The notes beneath the pieces were generated by a model. The model worked only from the letters and a program-made list of their open reading frames with translations, ran no database searches and was not told the DNA's origin. From positions 1-13,963 of the forward strand of contig JALXCG010000641.1 of the NCBI GenBank assembly GCA_026991065.1: DNA of 13,963 nucleotides, given 5' to 3'. Shown piece after piece: positions 6,256 to 13,963 of this stretch. A program made the position numbers and the translations under genes. How positions within the stretch are numbered: position 1 is the first letter of the stretch; each line of letters begins with the position of its first letter. Source of the stretch: JALXCG01 sp026991065 [NCBI: Gemmatimonadota bacterium]. Its GTDB lineage: Bacteria; GCA-2686955.

Positions 6256-7839
6256 TCAGACCGGGTCATCAGGGATCTCCGCAACCAGAGCTTCCGTCGT
6301 CAGCACAAGCCCGGCAATCGATCCCGCATTCTGCAACGCGGCACGGACTGTCTTGGCGGGGTCGATGACCCCACGAGCGACGAGATCCGCGTATTCGCCG
6401 GCGCGGGCATCATACCCCTCATGCGCCGACAACGCACCCACGTGTTGCACGACCACGGCTCCTTCTGCACCAGAGTTATCAGCAATCGTCCGTAGGGGAA
6501 TCTCGAGAGCACGGGCAACGATGGCAGCAGCGGTCTCATCCTCGCCCGTCCAGCCCAGCGTGCGAAGATGCTGGCCGGCCCTCAGGAGGGCTACCCCGCC
6601 CCCCGGCACAACCCCTTCCGCCACCGCTGCAATGGTAGCGCTCAGAGCATCTTCAACACGGGCCTTGCGCTCTCTCATGGCCATCTCCGTCTGAGCCCCG
6701 ACGCGGATTACGGCGATGCCACTCACCAAGCGCGCAAGGCGCTTTGCAAGTCGGTCTCGATCAAGCTCTGAGTCCGTCGCGGCAATCTGCTGACGAAGAG
6801 CACTGGCGCGTGCTTCGATCTGTGTCGGAGAGCCTCCGCCGCCAACGAGAGTGGTTGTTTCAGCCGTCACCGTGACACGACGTGCACTGCCCATATCTGC
6901 AAGGGTGGCACAGTCCAGGCCACGCCCTGCTTCCTCGGAGATCAGGTGGCCACCGGTGAGGGTCGCCAGATCCTCCAGTAAATCCCGCCGTCCATCTCCG
7001 AAACCGGGAGCCTTCACTGCTACCACCTGCAAAGCTCCGCGAAGTTTGTTCACGACCAACGTAGCAAGGGCCTCCCCTTCAACGTCTTCTGCCACGATCA
7101 AGAGGGGGCGGTTTGCCTGTGCCGCTTTTTCGAGGAGTGGAAGCAGATCGCGCATCGTGGCGATCTTCCGGTCGCAAATGAGTACCAGCGCGTTCTCCAG
7201 CACCGACTCCATTCTCTCGGCGTCAGTCGCAAAATACGGCGATAGATACCCGCGGTCGAGCCGCATCCCCTCGACCACCTCGAGAGACGTTTCCGTCGCC
7301 GCTGCTTCCTCCACGCTGATCACCCCGTCCTTGCCCACCTGCTCCATCGCGCTGGCGAGCAACTCGCCGACTTCGCGATCACCATTGGCAGCAATCGTGG
7401 CCACTTGCTCAATTCGTTCTTTGTTGACGAGGGCGATTGCGTTGGCCTGGATCCAACCCGCAGCTTCACGGATGGCGCGGTCCATGCCCCGCTTCAACGC
7501 ATGAGGATTCATTCCGCCACTCACGGCCTGAATCCCCTCAAACATTAGCGCCCGCGCCAGGACTGTTGCGGTAGCAGTCCCATCTCCCGCCACATCCGCA
7601 GTCTTGCTGGCGGCTTCTTTGAGCAATTGGGCGCCCATGTTCTCGTACGGGTCGTCCAACTCCAGGTCCTGGGCCACGCCGGCACCATCGCGCGTGAGTG
7701 CGGGAGCCCCCAACCCCCTGTCCACAATCACATTCGCACCGCAGGGCCCGAGAGTGATTGCCACGACTTCGGCCAGTTTGTCAACTCCACGCTTCAGACG
7801 CCGCCGCGCGGCGAAGTTGTATTCGATCTCTTTTGGCAT
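6256..7839 (-). CDS. groL: Divergent GroEL/Hsp60 chaperonin paralogue
   Basis: A 527-residue group I chaperonin with all three domains. Equatorial motifs: TLGPCGANVIVD (29-40), TRDG with Asp51, DPYENMGAQLL (63-73), VAGDGTATATVLA (83-95, with the nucleotide-site Asp86), and RKARVEDALSATIAAVAEGV with the catalytic Asp conserved, then VPGGGVALL. The apical domain keeps substrate-contact residues (RGYLSPYF, then DLLPLLE, AEDVEGEALATLVVN). Differences from canonical GroEL: Lys34 is Cys, Thr90 is Ala, the adenine-pocket GYNAATEEY is GYDARAGEY, and the protein ends IPDDPV without the Gly-Gly-Met tail. No groES is next to it. It has AGGA 5 bases before the ATG at 7839 and is the first gene of the minus-strand block. 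It is likely a second, specialised chaperonin, though it could be the only one; this window cannot tell. Confidence 0.93.
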   Translation of the reverse strand: MPKEIEYNFAARRRLKRGVDKLAEVVAITLGPCGANVIVDRGLGAPALTRDGAGVAQDLELDDPYENMGAQLLKEAASKTADVAGDGTATATVLARALMFEGIQAVSGGMNPHALKRGMDRAIREAAGWIQANAIALVNKERIEQVATIAANGDREVGELLASAMEQVGKDGVISVEEAAATETSLEVVEGMRLDRGYLSPYFATDAERMESVLENALVLICDRKIATMRDLLPLLEKAAQANRPLLIVAEDVEGEALATLVVNKLRGALQVVAVKAPGFGDGRRDLLEDLATLTGGHLISEEAGRGLDCATLADMGSARRVTVTAETTTLVGGGGSPTQIEARASALRQQIAATDSELDRDRLAKRLARLVSGIAVIRVGAQTEMAMRERKARVEDALSATIAAVAEGVVPGGGVALLRAGQHLRTLGWTGEDETAAAIVARALEIPLRTIADNSGAEGAVVVQHVGALSAHEGYDARAGEYADLVARGVIDPAKTVRAALQNAGSIAGLVLTTEALVAEIPDDPV

Positions 7840-8297
7840 GAGTTTCCTGACAAGATTCCCCCTGAGTGCGCTCTTCGATTCGAATGCGAGCGCTTGCGGG
7901 TCAACAAGTGTGCCCCAAGAGCGCGCCGAGGTAAACAGCCCTCCCCCGTGCGATTCATCTTCGGGACTTTGTAGGTGCCGGATTCGCCATTATTCAGCGT
8001 AGCGCAATAGGAAGAGAGTGGCCCCCCGAAAGCCTCTCCGGCAACGCAACCGCATCGCCAGGCCACAGCCTCCGATTCAGCTCGTGGGACACACCGCGTG
8101 CCCCGGTGATTGAAAATGCGGCTGGAAAACCGGCCAGGATACAAGCGGACCCAAGGTGGATCTCCGACCAGCGGAAGGCACGCTTTCCCCTTTCTCCATT
8201 TCGTCGATCCGAATGCTTGAACCCGCTTCCATTCACGAGTAAAGTATCGGCTCCTTACCATTTGGTTGACCCACAGTCGTGAGGAAAGGCCTCTCGA
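7840..8297. other. Divergent intergenic region between groL and the atp operon
   Basis: 458 bases between the two outward-facing blocks. I find no convincing gene: the minus-strand frame 7794-8552 is open for 252 codons but its translation is Arg/Ser/Cys-rich, resembles no family I know and runs through both groL and atpZ. The atp-proximal end carries a sigma-70-like promoter (8217-8245). On the groL side there is a TTGACC at 7899-7904 but no good -10 at 16-18 bases, and no CIRCE operator (TTAGCACTC-N9-GAGTGCTAA) is present. No tRNA or known small RNA is recognised. Confidence 0.6.
8217..8245 (+). promoter_or_regulatory. Candidate sigma-70 promoter of the atp operon
   Basis: TTGAAC at 8217-8222 and TAAAGT at 8240-8245 are separated by 17 bases, five and four matches to the -35 and -10 consensus. 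Transcription would start near 8252, about 45 bases before the atpZ ATG. Predicted by eye only. Confidence 0.4.
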
Positions 8298-8534
8298 ATG
8301 GCAAAAGCCCGACGAGCACAAACCGGGTTCCTTCGGCTCTCGTCGGCGGGATTCGAATTGGCTGCGTCCATCATCGGTTTTGCAGCTTTGGGCTATGGCT
8401 TCGATCGGCATTACGATACCGCTCCCAGGGGTGTGCTGATTGGCACCGGCCTCGGGTTGGTGGGCGGTCTCTACAATCTGGTCAAAGGGGCACTCCGCGC
8501 GACCCGGAAATTCGACCAAGAAACTAAAACATGA
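8298..8534 (+). CDS. atpZ: AtpZ/AtpI-family small membrane protein of the ATP synthase operon
   Basis: A 78-residue protein of the AtpZ (ATPase gene 1) family, small inner-membrane proteins encoded at the front of many F-type ATP synthase operons, with proposed roles in assembly or ion transport. It has two hydrophobic helices (about residues 17-35 and 44-62) joined by the characteristic GYGFDRHYDTAPRG (GxxxDxxxxTxP pattern, residues 32-45) and then LIGTGLGLVGGLYNLVK (47-63). The N and C termini are short and basic/hydrophilic. The ATG at 8298 is preceded by GAGGAAAGG at good spacing. The stop overlaps an ATG as ATGA at 8531-8534, starting the small bridging frame described separately. Confidence 0.85.
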   Translation: MAKARRAQTGFLRLSSAGFELAASIIGFAALGYGFDRHYDTAPRGVLIGTGLGLVGGLYNLVKGALRATRKFDQETKT

Positions 8535-8593
8535 CCTCGCTGCTCCGCCCACAAGGGTGGGGAGCGAGGCGGATCATTGGCCAGAGTTCGTGA
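8531..8593 (+). CDS. Possible 20-residue coupling/leader peptide between atpZ and atpI
   Basis: A 20-codon frame beginning at an ATG that overlaps the atpZ stop (ATGA, 8531-8534) and ending at a TGA that overlaps an in-frame GTG of atpI (GTGA, 8590-8593). The peptide begins MTSLLRPQGWGARR and has no recognisable domain. The exact double overlap suggests it passes ribosomes from atpZ to atpI, or is what remains of an atpI N terminus after a one-base frameshift. Whether the peptide itself matters is unknown. Confidence 0.35.
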   Translation: MTSLLRPQGWGARRIIGQSS

Positions 8594-8994
8594 CGACCGG
8601 CAGAAATCATTTCCCCTGGATTCGGTTTCTCCGCTGGCTGCTGCTGTGCAGCGCTCTCCTTTTCATCGTGGGCTACCTACCCACCGTCCATCTGGGTGGG
8701 CGAGATGCGGTAGCAAGCATGCTGGTGGGGTGCGCAATCAGCGTGATCACCTCCATTCTGGGTGCCATTCCCCTCGCGTGTCGCGCTGTGACAAGTGACC
8801 GCGCGAGGGCTCTGGTGCCATTGACTGGAGTCGGGCTGCGTTTCGCCGCGGCACTGGTTCTTGGACTCCTTACCGTTTTTCTTACATCTCTCGCTCCCGT
8901 GCCTCTCCTCATGTGGGTGGCACTAAGCCACTTGGCCTTTCTCACCATCGACGTCAGGTTTGCGTTCCAAGCAATCGCAAATTCCGAGACCTAA
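8590..8994 (+). CDS. atpI: ATP synthase protein I-like membrane protein
   Basis: A hydrophobic protein of 134 residues (from the GTG at 8590) with four predicted membrane helices, at about residues 13-29, 36-58, 71-93 and 97-117, in the position and size of AtpI/UncI, which helps assemble the c-ring. Sequence similarity within this family is low, so the call rests on size, topology and position between atpZ and atpB. The start is uncertain: no ATG precedes the first helix in this frame except far inside atpZ. GTG at 8557 (145 residues) and GTG at 8590 are both possible, and I prefer 8590 because it overlaps the stop of the bridging frame as GTGA. A base missing between 8531 and 8590 would join it to the ATG at 8531. 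atpB starts 5 bases after its TAA. Confidence 0.7.
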   Translation: MTTGRNHFPWIRFLRWLLLCSALLFIVGYLPTVHLGGRDAVASMLVGCAISVITSILGAIPLACRAVTSDRARALVPLTGVGLRFAAALVLGLLTVFLTSLAPVPLLMWVALSHLAFLTIDVRFAFQAIANSET

Positions 8995-8999
8995 AGACC

Positions 9000-9851
9000 A
9001 TGGGAAGCCTGTTTTACATCTCCTCCGGGAACCCCCTGGATCACATCGTTCAGCACCCGCTCAAGCAGATTCACGTCGATCTGGGGTTTCCACTTACTCC
9101 CGACGGTGTGATCACTCTCTTCAGCGATCACATCTCGATGCTCCTTCTCGCGGGCCTGCTTCTCGTGGTTTTCTTTCCGAGACTGGTGCGCGGTCGGCGA
9201 GCGAAAAGCGGAATTGAAGCGATGGTCCCGACCGGCTCCGCAAATCTCCTGGAAATGATCTGCGAATATTTTCGCAAAGAGGTAGCCTATCCGGTCCTGC
9301 ATGAACACACGGATCGCTTCATCAAGTACATCTGGAGCGTCTTCTTCTTCGTCGTCACAGTCAACCTCCTGGGCCTGCTACCCATTCCAGCGATAAGCGA
9401 ACTATTCGGCGTGCACCTTGGCGGAACCGCAACAGCCAACATCTACACCACGGGGACTCTCGCGGTGCTGACCATGATCATGATGGTTGCGAATGGATTG
9501 CGCATGGGAGGCACCAAATACCTCGCGCATTTCAGTCCCGGTCCAATCTGGCTGGCTCCGCTGATGATTCCGGTCGAGATCATCGGTCTTGGCGCGAAGA
9601 TCTTTGCTCTGGCGGTCCGTCTTTTCGCCAACATGATGGCCGGCCACATTCTCTTGGCCGTGCTCCTCAGTTTCATTCTCGCGGCGGGTAGCTCGAGTGG
9701 CGCCGCTGCCGGACTGGGCGTAGCCGTCCCCGTCGTATTGGGCAGCGTAGCGATTACACTCCTTGAGATCTTCGTCGCTTTCCTTCAAGCGTTTATCTTC
9801 ACCTTTCTGACCACGCTCTTCATTGCCATGTCGGTTGTTCTCGACCACTGA
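9000..9851 (+). CDS. atpB: F0F1 ATP synthase subunit a
   Basis: Subunit a forms the two proton half-channels beside the c-ring. The 283-residue protein has about six membrane helices. The essential Arg207 lies in FALAVRLFANMMAGHILLAV (202-221); position 216 is His rather than the E. coli Glu, paired with Glu256 in LLEIFVAFLQAFIFTFL (254-270), the swapped arrangement common in mitochondria and many bacteria. Gln263 is also conserved. The N-terminal ~45 residues (NPLDHIVQHPLKQI) and the GGTATANIYTTGTLAVL segment (141-157) resemble the longer subunit a type. The ATG at 9000 is chosen over upstream codons overlapping atpI; its Shine-Dalgarno is weak, with a 5-base gap from the atpI stop. Confidence 0.96.
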   Translation: MGSLFYISSGNPLDHIVQHPLKQIHVDLGFPLTPDGVITLFSDHISMLLLAGLLLVVFFPRLVRGRRAKSGIEAMVPTGSANLLEMICEYFRKEVAYPVLHEHTDRFIKYIWSVFFFVVTVNLLGLLPIPAISELFGVHLGGTATANIYTTGTLAVLTMIMMVANGLRMGGTKYLAHFSPGPIWLAPLMIPVEIIGLGAKIFALAVRLFANMMAGHILLAVLLSFILAAGSSSGAAAGLGVAVPVVLGSVAITLLEIFVAFLQAFIFTFLTTLFIAMSVVLDH

Positions 9852-9881
9852 CAGTGAGGAGCGTGTTCGACGATCTTGCCA

Positions 9882-9963
9882 TGCCCGGATATGCGCGGGG
9901 CACGCGGGCCGTAAGGCGTGACTGCGATGGCGAGCGAACAATCGGTGACCTGCCCCGCCAGGT
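9882..9963 (+). other. Short inverted repeats in the atpB-atpE gap
   Basis: The 137-base gap before atpE holds TGCCC/GGGCA (9882-9886, 9898-9902; loop 11), CACGC/GCGTG (9901-9905, 9916-9920; loop 10) and ACCTG/CAGGT (9948-9952, 9959-9963; loop 6). The 5-bp stems are short enough to arise by chance and no T-run follows. The first two share bases and exclude each other. Confidence 0.25.
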
Positions 9964-9988
9964 TTCCAGCCACAGGAATCCAAAGAAA

Positions 9989-10306
9989 ATGAACTCAAAA
10001 CTCACGAAGATTCTCTTCACTCTTGCGCTCCTCGTTCTGATCGCTCCTGCGATGGCTTTCGCGGAGGAAGCCGCCACACTCATCACGACGGCTGGCGCGG
10101 GTAAGTTGGGTGGCGCAATTGGTGCAGGCCTCGTGCTCATGGGCGGCGGAGCCGCCATTGGTCGCATCGGCGGCAGCGCGGTCGAGTCGATTGCCCGTCA
10201 GCCCGAAGCGACAAGCCAGATCTCCACGGCGATGATCATCACCGCGGCAATGGTTGAAGGGGCCACCCTCTTCGGCGTCATTGTCGGCCTGATGGCTGTT
10301 CTCTAA
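9989..10306 (+). CDS. atpE: F0F1 ATP synthase subunit c with signal-peptide-like N terminus
   Basis: Subunit c forms the rotor ring. The 105-residue protein is about 25 longer than usual: residues 1-25 look like a cleavable signal peptide (basic MNSKLTK, hydrophobic core, AMAFA before EEAA). The hairpin follows: helix 1 about 38-62 with GGAIGAGLVLMGGGAAIGR, polar loop SIARQPEA (67-74) with the conserved Arg-Gln-Pro, helix 2 about 78-103 with ion-binding Glu90 in MVEGATLFG. The Glu is followed by Gly-Ala-Thr, not the Ser-Thr of sodium types, and helix 1 lacks the sodium-type Gln, so proton coupling is expected. The frame is open back to 9854, but the ATG at 9989 begins the signal-like sequence and has AGGA upstream at rather long spacing. 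Signal sequences on subunit c are known in some other bacteria. Confidence 0.93.
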   Translation: MNSKLTKILFTLALLVLIAPAMAFAEEAATLITTAGAGKLGGAIGAGLVLMGGGAAIGRIGGSAVESIARQPEATSQISTAMIITAAMVEGATLFGVIVGLMAVL

Positions 10307-10405
10307 GTTCCGACAACCTGCACGCGCGCTCCTTTTCCCACCAGTTGCGAGGTCGAAGGGACAGAGCGATGCGTTCGATTCGCCCGCAGAGGACCACGCC
10401 GTGCC

Positions 10406-10435
10406 GCTGAGGTTCGCTTAACCGCCAACCTCAGC
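10406..10435 (+). other. 9-bp perfect stem-loop after atpE
   Basis: GCTGAGGTT (10406-10414) pairs perfectly with AACCTCAGC (10427-10435) around a 12-base loop, about 100 bases after the atpE stop. No T-run follows, so it is not a classic terminator; a role in mRNA processing or stability is possible. Confidence 0.55.
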
Positions 10436-10456
10436 AACCACGGGCACCTCACCCAA

Positions 10457-10482
10457 GCCCCTGTCGCTGCCTGCGCAGGGGC
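10457..10482 (+). other. 7-bp GC-rich stem-loop just before atpF
   Basis: GCCCCTG (10457-10463) pairs perfectly with CAGGGGC (10476-10482) around a 12-base loop. Its 3' side ends 18 bases before the atpF ATG, immediately upstream of the purine-rich GAGAAGAG that would serve as ribosome-binding site. A palindrome CCTGCGCAGG (10470-10479) offers an alternative fold. Confidence 0.45.
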
Positions 10483-10500
10483 CTGAGAAGAGACTTGAGG

Positions 10501-11094
10501 ATGAAACGAAGAGTGTTTGAATTGGCAACCGCGCTGACTCTGCTCTGCCTTTCCGGCGCAGCGTGGGCCAGCGGCGGCGGAGAAGAAGGCACCATTAGCC
10601 CCTTCGCGGGTGACGTCGGCAACATTCTGTGGACATTGGTGATCTTCCTGCTGGTTGTGACCGTGCTCGGAAAGTTCGCCTGGAGCCCAATGCTGGCTTC
10701 ACTGCAATCTCGCGAGAAGTTCATTCACGATTCGCTTGCGGAAGCCAAGAAGGAGCGTGAAGAGGCTGCAAAGCAACTGGCGCGCTACGAAGCTGAGTTG
10801 GCAAATGCGCGCAAGGAAGCAAGCAAGATTGCCGAAGAGGGCCGCCGCGATGCCGAGGCTTTGCGGAAGAAGATTGAAGCGCAGGCGGATGAAGAGGCGA
10901 AGCGCATCATTGAGCGCGCGAGGCGTGAGATCGATGTCGCCAAGCAGGCTGCGGTTCACGATCTCTATTCGCAGGCTGGCCAATTGGCGACCGAGTTGGC
11001 GGGGCGCATTATCCACAAGGAGTTAAATGCCGCAGACCACGCCGCTCTGATTTCCGAGGCTATTGGTCAAATGGACTTGCCGGAGCGCAACTAG
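10501..11094 (+). CDS. atpF: F0F1 ATP synthase subunit b with signal-like N terminus
   Basis: Subunit b is the peripheral stalk that holds F1 to F0. The 197-residue protein, longer than the usual ~160, starts with a signal-peptide-like segment (MKRRVFELATALTLLCLSGA, then AWAS, residues 1-24), followed by a Gly/Glu linker, the true membrane anchor (about 41-60, ILWTLVIFLLVVTVLGKFAW), and WSPML typical of the b-subunit neck. Residues about 70-165 are a long charged coiled coil rich in Ala, Lys, Glu and Arg, and the end (ATELAGRIIHKELN) is the usual delta-binding region. The ATG at 10501 is preferred over the TTG at 10495. A 194-base gap with two stem-loops separates it from atpE; only one b-type gene is seen. 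Confidence 0.93.
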   Translation: MKRRVFELATALTLLCLSGAAWASGGGEEGTISPFAGDVGNILWTLVIFLLVVTVLGKFAWSPMLASLQSREKFIHDSLAEAKKEREEAAKQLARYEAELANARKEASKIAEEGRRDAEALRKKIEAQADEEAKRIIERARREIDVAKQAAVHDLYSQAGQLATELAGRIIHKELNAADHAALISEAIGQMDLPERN

Positions 11095-11103
11095 TCCTTT
11101 TCG

Positions 11104-11127
11104 AGCGGCTGCTGACCGGCTGCCGCT
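11104..11127 (+). other. Stem-loop in the atpF-atpH gap
   Basis: AGCGGC (11104-11109) pairs with GCCGCT (11122-11127); past a T.T mismatch two further GC pairs (11111-11112 with 11119-11120) leave a 6-base loop. It fills most of the 56-base gap before atpH. No T-run follows. Confidence 0.4.
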
Positions 11128-11150
11128 ATGGAAGAAAGGCCGGATCGCCC

Positions 11151-11741
11151 ATGGCGAAGTTCGACGACAAAGCAATGGCAATCGCCCGCGTCTATGCTCG
11201 AGCAATGCTTGAGTTGGCGCCGGAAGATGCGCGGGGCTCACTCTGCGACGAACTGTTCGCGCTGGTTTCGATTGTCCGCAACCAAGCAGAGTTTGCGGAT
11301 TTTCTCGCCAGCCCGATGGTGGATCAGGAAGCACGGCGCACGGTCATAGACAGGGCGCTGAAGGGCAAGATCAGTGATCTTCTTCTGGATTCGCTCCAGG
11401 TCATGAACCGTAAATCCCGATTGCCGCTCTTGCCCGCGGTCGCGCAGGCCTACCGGCAAGAGTATGACCACGCCCGGGGAGTCGTCGCGGTCCGCGTACT
11501 TAGCGCCGTTCAGCTTGACGAAGCTCAGCGCCGTGCGCTGGTTTCGAAGCTAGAGAAGCTCACCGGAAAGACCCCCGCCATTGAGGCGATTGTGGACCCT
11601 TCTATCGTCGGGGGAATCATCGTTCAAATCGGAGACAAGCTTCTGGATGGAAGCGTCGCCAGACAGCTTGAAGTTGCCGGGCGAAGGCTTCAAGAACGTG
11701 CTTCGAAAGAGATTCGCTCGAACAAGTCGTACTGGGCGTGA
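11151..11741 (+). CDS. atpH: F0F1 ATP synthase subunit delta
   Basis: Delta caps the F1 head and binds the b stalk. The 196-residue protein is slightly longer than the usual ~178 through a C-terminal extension. The N-terminal helical domain starts MAIARVYARAMLELA (9-23) and includes EFADFLASPMVDQEARRTVI (47-66); the C-terminal part has the family signature VDPSIVGGIIVQIGDKLLDG followed by SVARQL (about 148-173). The tail QERASKEIRSNKSYWA is not typical. The ATG at 11151 follows GAAGAAAGG at long spacing; another ATG at 11128 is out of frame. A hairpin (GGCGTG/CACGCC, 11735-11749) spans the stop codon. Confidence 0.93.
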   Translation: MAKFDDKAMAIARVYARAMLELAPEDARGSLCDELFALVSIVRNQAEFADFLASPMVDQEARRTVIDRALKGKISDLLLDSLQVMNRKSRLPLLPAVAQAYRQEYDHARGVVAVRVLSAVQLDEAQRRALVSKLEKLTGKTPAIEAIVDPSIVGGIIVQIGDKLLDGSVARQLEVAGRRLQERASKEIRSNKSYWA

Positions 11742-11749
11742 CGCACGCC
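11735..11749 (+). other. Hairpin over the atpH stop codon
   Basis: GGCGTG (11735-11740) and CACGCC (11744-11749) form a perfect 6-bp stem with a 3-base loop containing the end of the TGA stop. It has no T-run and lies 74 bases before atpA; function unknown. Confidence 0.35.
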
Positions 11750-11822
11750 GCGTTTCGCAGTTCACCTTTTGATGATGGACGCCTTCGGCGGCGCAGTCAC
11801 CGCAGGCACGAGGTAGAGACGG

Positions 11823-13550
<1,728 letters not shown>

Positions 13551-13564
13551 CGCTCGTCCATCAC

Positions 13565-13588
13565 GCGCCGATGATCTCCTTGCGGCGC
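13565..13588 (+). other. Stem-loop in the atpA-atpG gap
   Basis: GCGCCG (13565-13570) pairs perfectly with CGGCGC (13583-13588) around a 12-base loop, in the 57-base gap between atpA and atpG, ending 19 bases before the atpG ATG. Confidence 0.4.
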
Positions 13589-13607
13589 CAGACGGAAGAA
13601 AGACGCG

Positions 13608-13963
13608 ATGGCGAACAGAAGAGTCCTCGTCAAGCGACGAAAAGCGGTCCGCAACATTCGCAAAATCACGCGAACGATGCAGTTGATCGCAACGGCACGC
13701 TTTCAATCGGCGTTCAACCGAGCGGTTGCAACTCGACCTTACACAGAAACACTGGCCGAGTTGGCCGACAACTTGACTCGTGGCGATCTGGATTTCCGGC
13801 ATCCACTCCTGGTGCCGCGAGAGGTCGAAAGGCGCGCGGCCGTTGTCGTGATCACTAGCGGCCGAGGCCTCTGCGGCGGCTACAACGCCAATGTGCTCAA
13901 GGCAGCGACGAAGAAGATCGCGGAGTTGGAGAGCGCTGGTACCGAGGTAGTACTCCATGCCAT
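13608..13963 (+). CDS. atpG: F0F1 ATP synthase subunit gamma, partial
   Basis: The N-terminal 118 residues of the gamma subunit, the central shaft of F1; the gene runs off the right edge with no stop. Translation begins MANRRVLVKRRKAVRNIRKI, then TRTMQLIATARFQSA, the conserved N-terminal helix that enters the alpha/beta core (family pattern I..T..M..VA..K). Later VVVITSGRGLCGGYNANVLK matches the highly conserved SDRGLCGGYN motif, with Gly for Asp. The ATG at 13608 follows GGAAGAAAG at good spacing and lies 57 bases after atpA, the normal operon position. atpD and atpC should follow outside the window. Confidence 0.93.
   Translation, partial: MANRRVLVKRRKAVRNIRKITRTMQLIATARFQSAFNRAVATRPYTETLAELADNLTRGDLDFRHPLLVPREVERRAAVVVITSGRGLCGGYNANVLKAATKKIAELESAGTEVVLHA

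Noticed and set aside
7861-7895. GAGTGCG and GCGAGCGC near groL, considered as a CIRCE/HrcA operator
   Set aside because: The inverted repeat TTAGCACTC-N9-GAGTGCTAA is not present; only a short TTCGA-T-TCGAA palindrome is there.
7794-8552. 252-codon open frame on the minus strand across the intergenic region
   Set aside because: It overlaps the starts of both groL and atpZ, its composition (Arg, Ser, Cys rich) looks like out-of-frame translation, and no domain or good ribosome-binding site is visible.
8440-8589. Start of atpI at TTG 8440 inside atpZ
   Set aside because: It would overlap atpZ by 95 bases and add a non-hydrophobic segment that is the out-of-frame translation of atpZ; GTG 8590 or 8557 is more sensible.
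9854-9988. In-frame N-terminal extension of atpE by 45 codons
   Set aside because: The extension reads as non-coding sequence with inverted repeats, while ATG 9989 begins a clean signal-like segment followed by the c-subunit hairpin.
10457-10482. Stem-loop before atpF as a rho-independent terminator
   Set aside because: No T-run follows; the sequence after the stem is CTGAGAAGAG, which fits a ribosome-binding site instead.

Overview
The window reads as chromosome of an uncultivated-looking Gram-negative-type bacterium. It carries two dense, divergently transcribed housekeeping blocks and no mobile elements, tRNA/rRNA genes, CRISPR arrays or phage genes that I can see. I cannot assign a phylum from sequence alone. 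From memory, the ATP synthase subunits look most like those of Planctomycetes/PVC-type or delta-type bacteria: c and b subunits with signal-peptide-like N termini, an alpha subunit with a long insert, and a gamma subunit reading MQLIATARF. LL-diaminopimelate aminotransferase and deoxynucleoside kinase next to pan/fol genes are common in FCB-type lineages. This is inference only.

Left block, minus strand, transcribed from 7839 towards 1: a divergent GroEL-family chaperonin, an LL-diaminopimelate aminotransferase (dapL type), folB, folK, a deoxynucleoside kinase, panB, panC, a shortened GlmU (uridylyltransferase half plus a stub of left-handed beta helix), a membrane-anchored LytR C-terminal-domain protein, and rsfS running off the left edge. 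From dapL to glmU every junction is a 1- to 4-base stop/start overlap (TGATG, GTGA, TTGA or a GTG 5 bases upstream of the folK stop codon, then ATGA three times), so six or seven proteins are probably translationally coupled. The block mixes lysine/peptidoglycan precursors (DapL, GlmU), folate (FolB, FolK), pantothenate (PanB, PanC) and deoxynucleotide salvage.

Middle, 7840-8297: a 458-base divergent intergenic region with a plausible sigma-70 promoter for the right block and no convincing gene.

Right block, plus strand, 8298 to the right edge: an F-type ATP synthase operon in the order atpZ, atpI, atpB, atpE, atpF, atpH, atpA, atpG (cut by the window edge). atpD and atpC would be expected beyond the edge. 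Unlike the left block, most of these genes are separated by 56-194 bases, and several gaps hold perfect stem-loops. The atpZ-atpI junction is bridged by a 20-codon reading frame overlapping its neighbours as ATGA and GTGA.

Nothing here is clearly a new defence or biosynthetic system. The points most worth following are the probable ACG start of the dapL gene, the GlmU without an acetyltransferase domain, the GroEL paralogue with altered nucleotide-pocket residues and no groES, the ~60-residue insert in AtpA, the atpI leader frame, and the stem-loops between atp genes.
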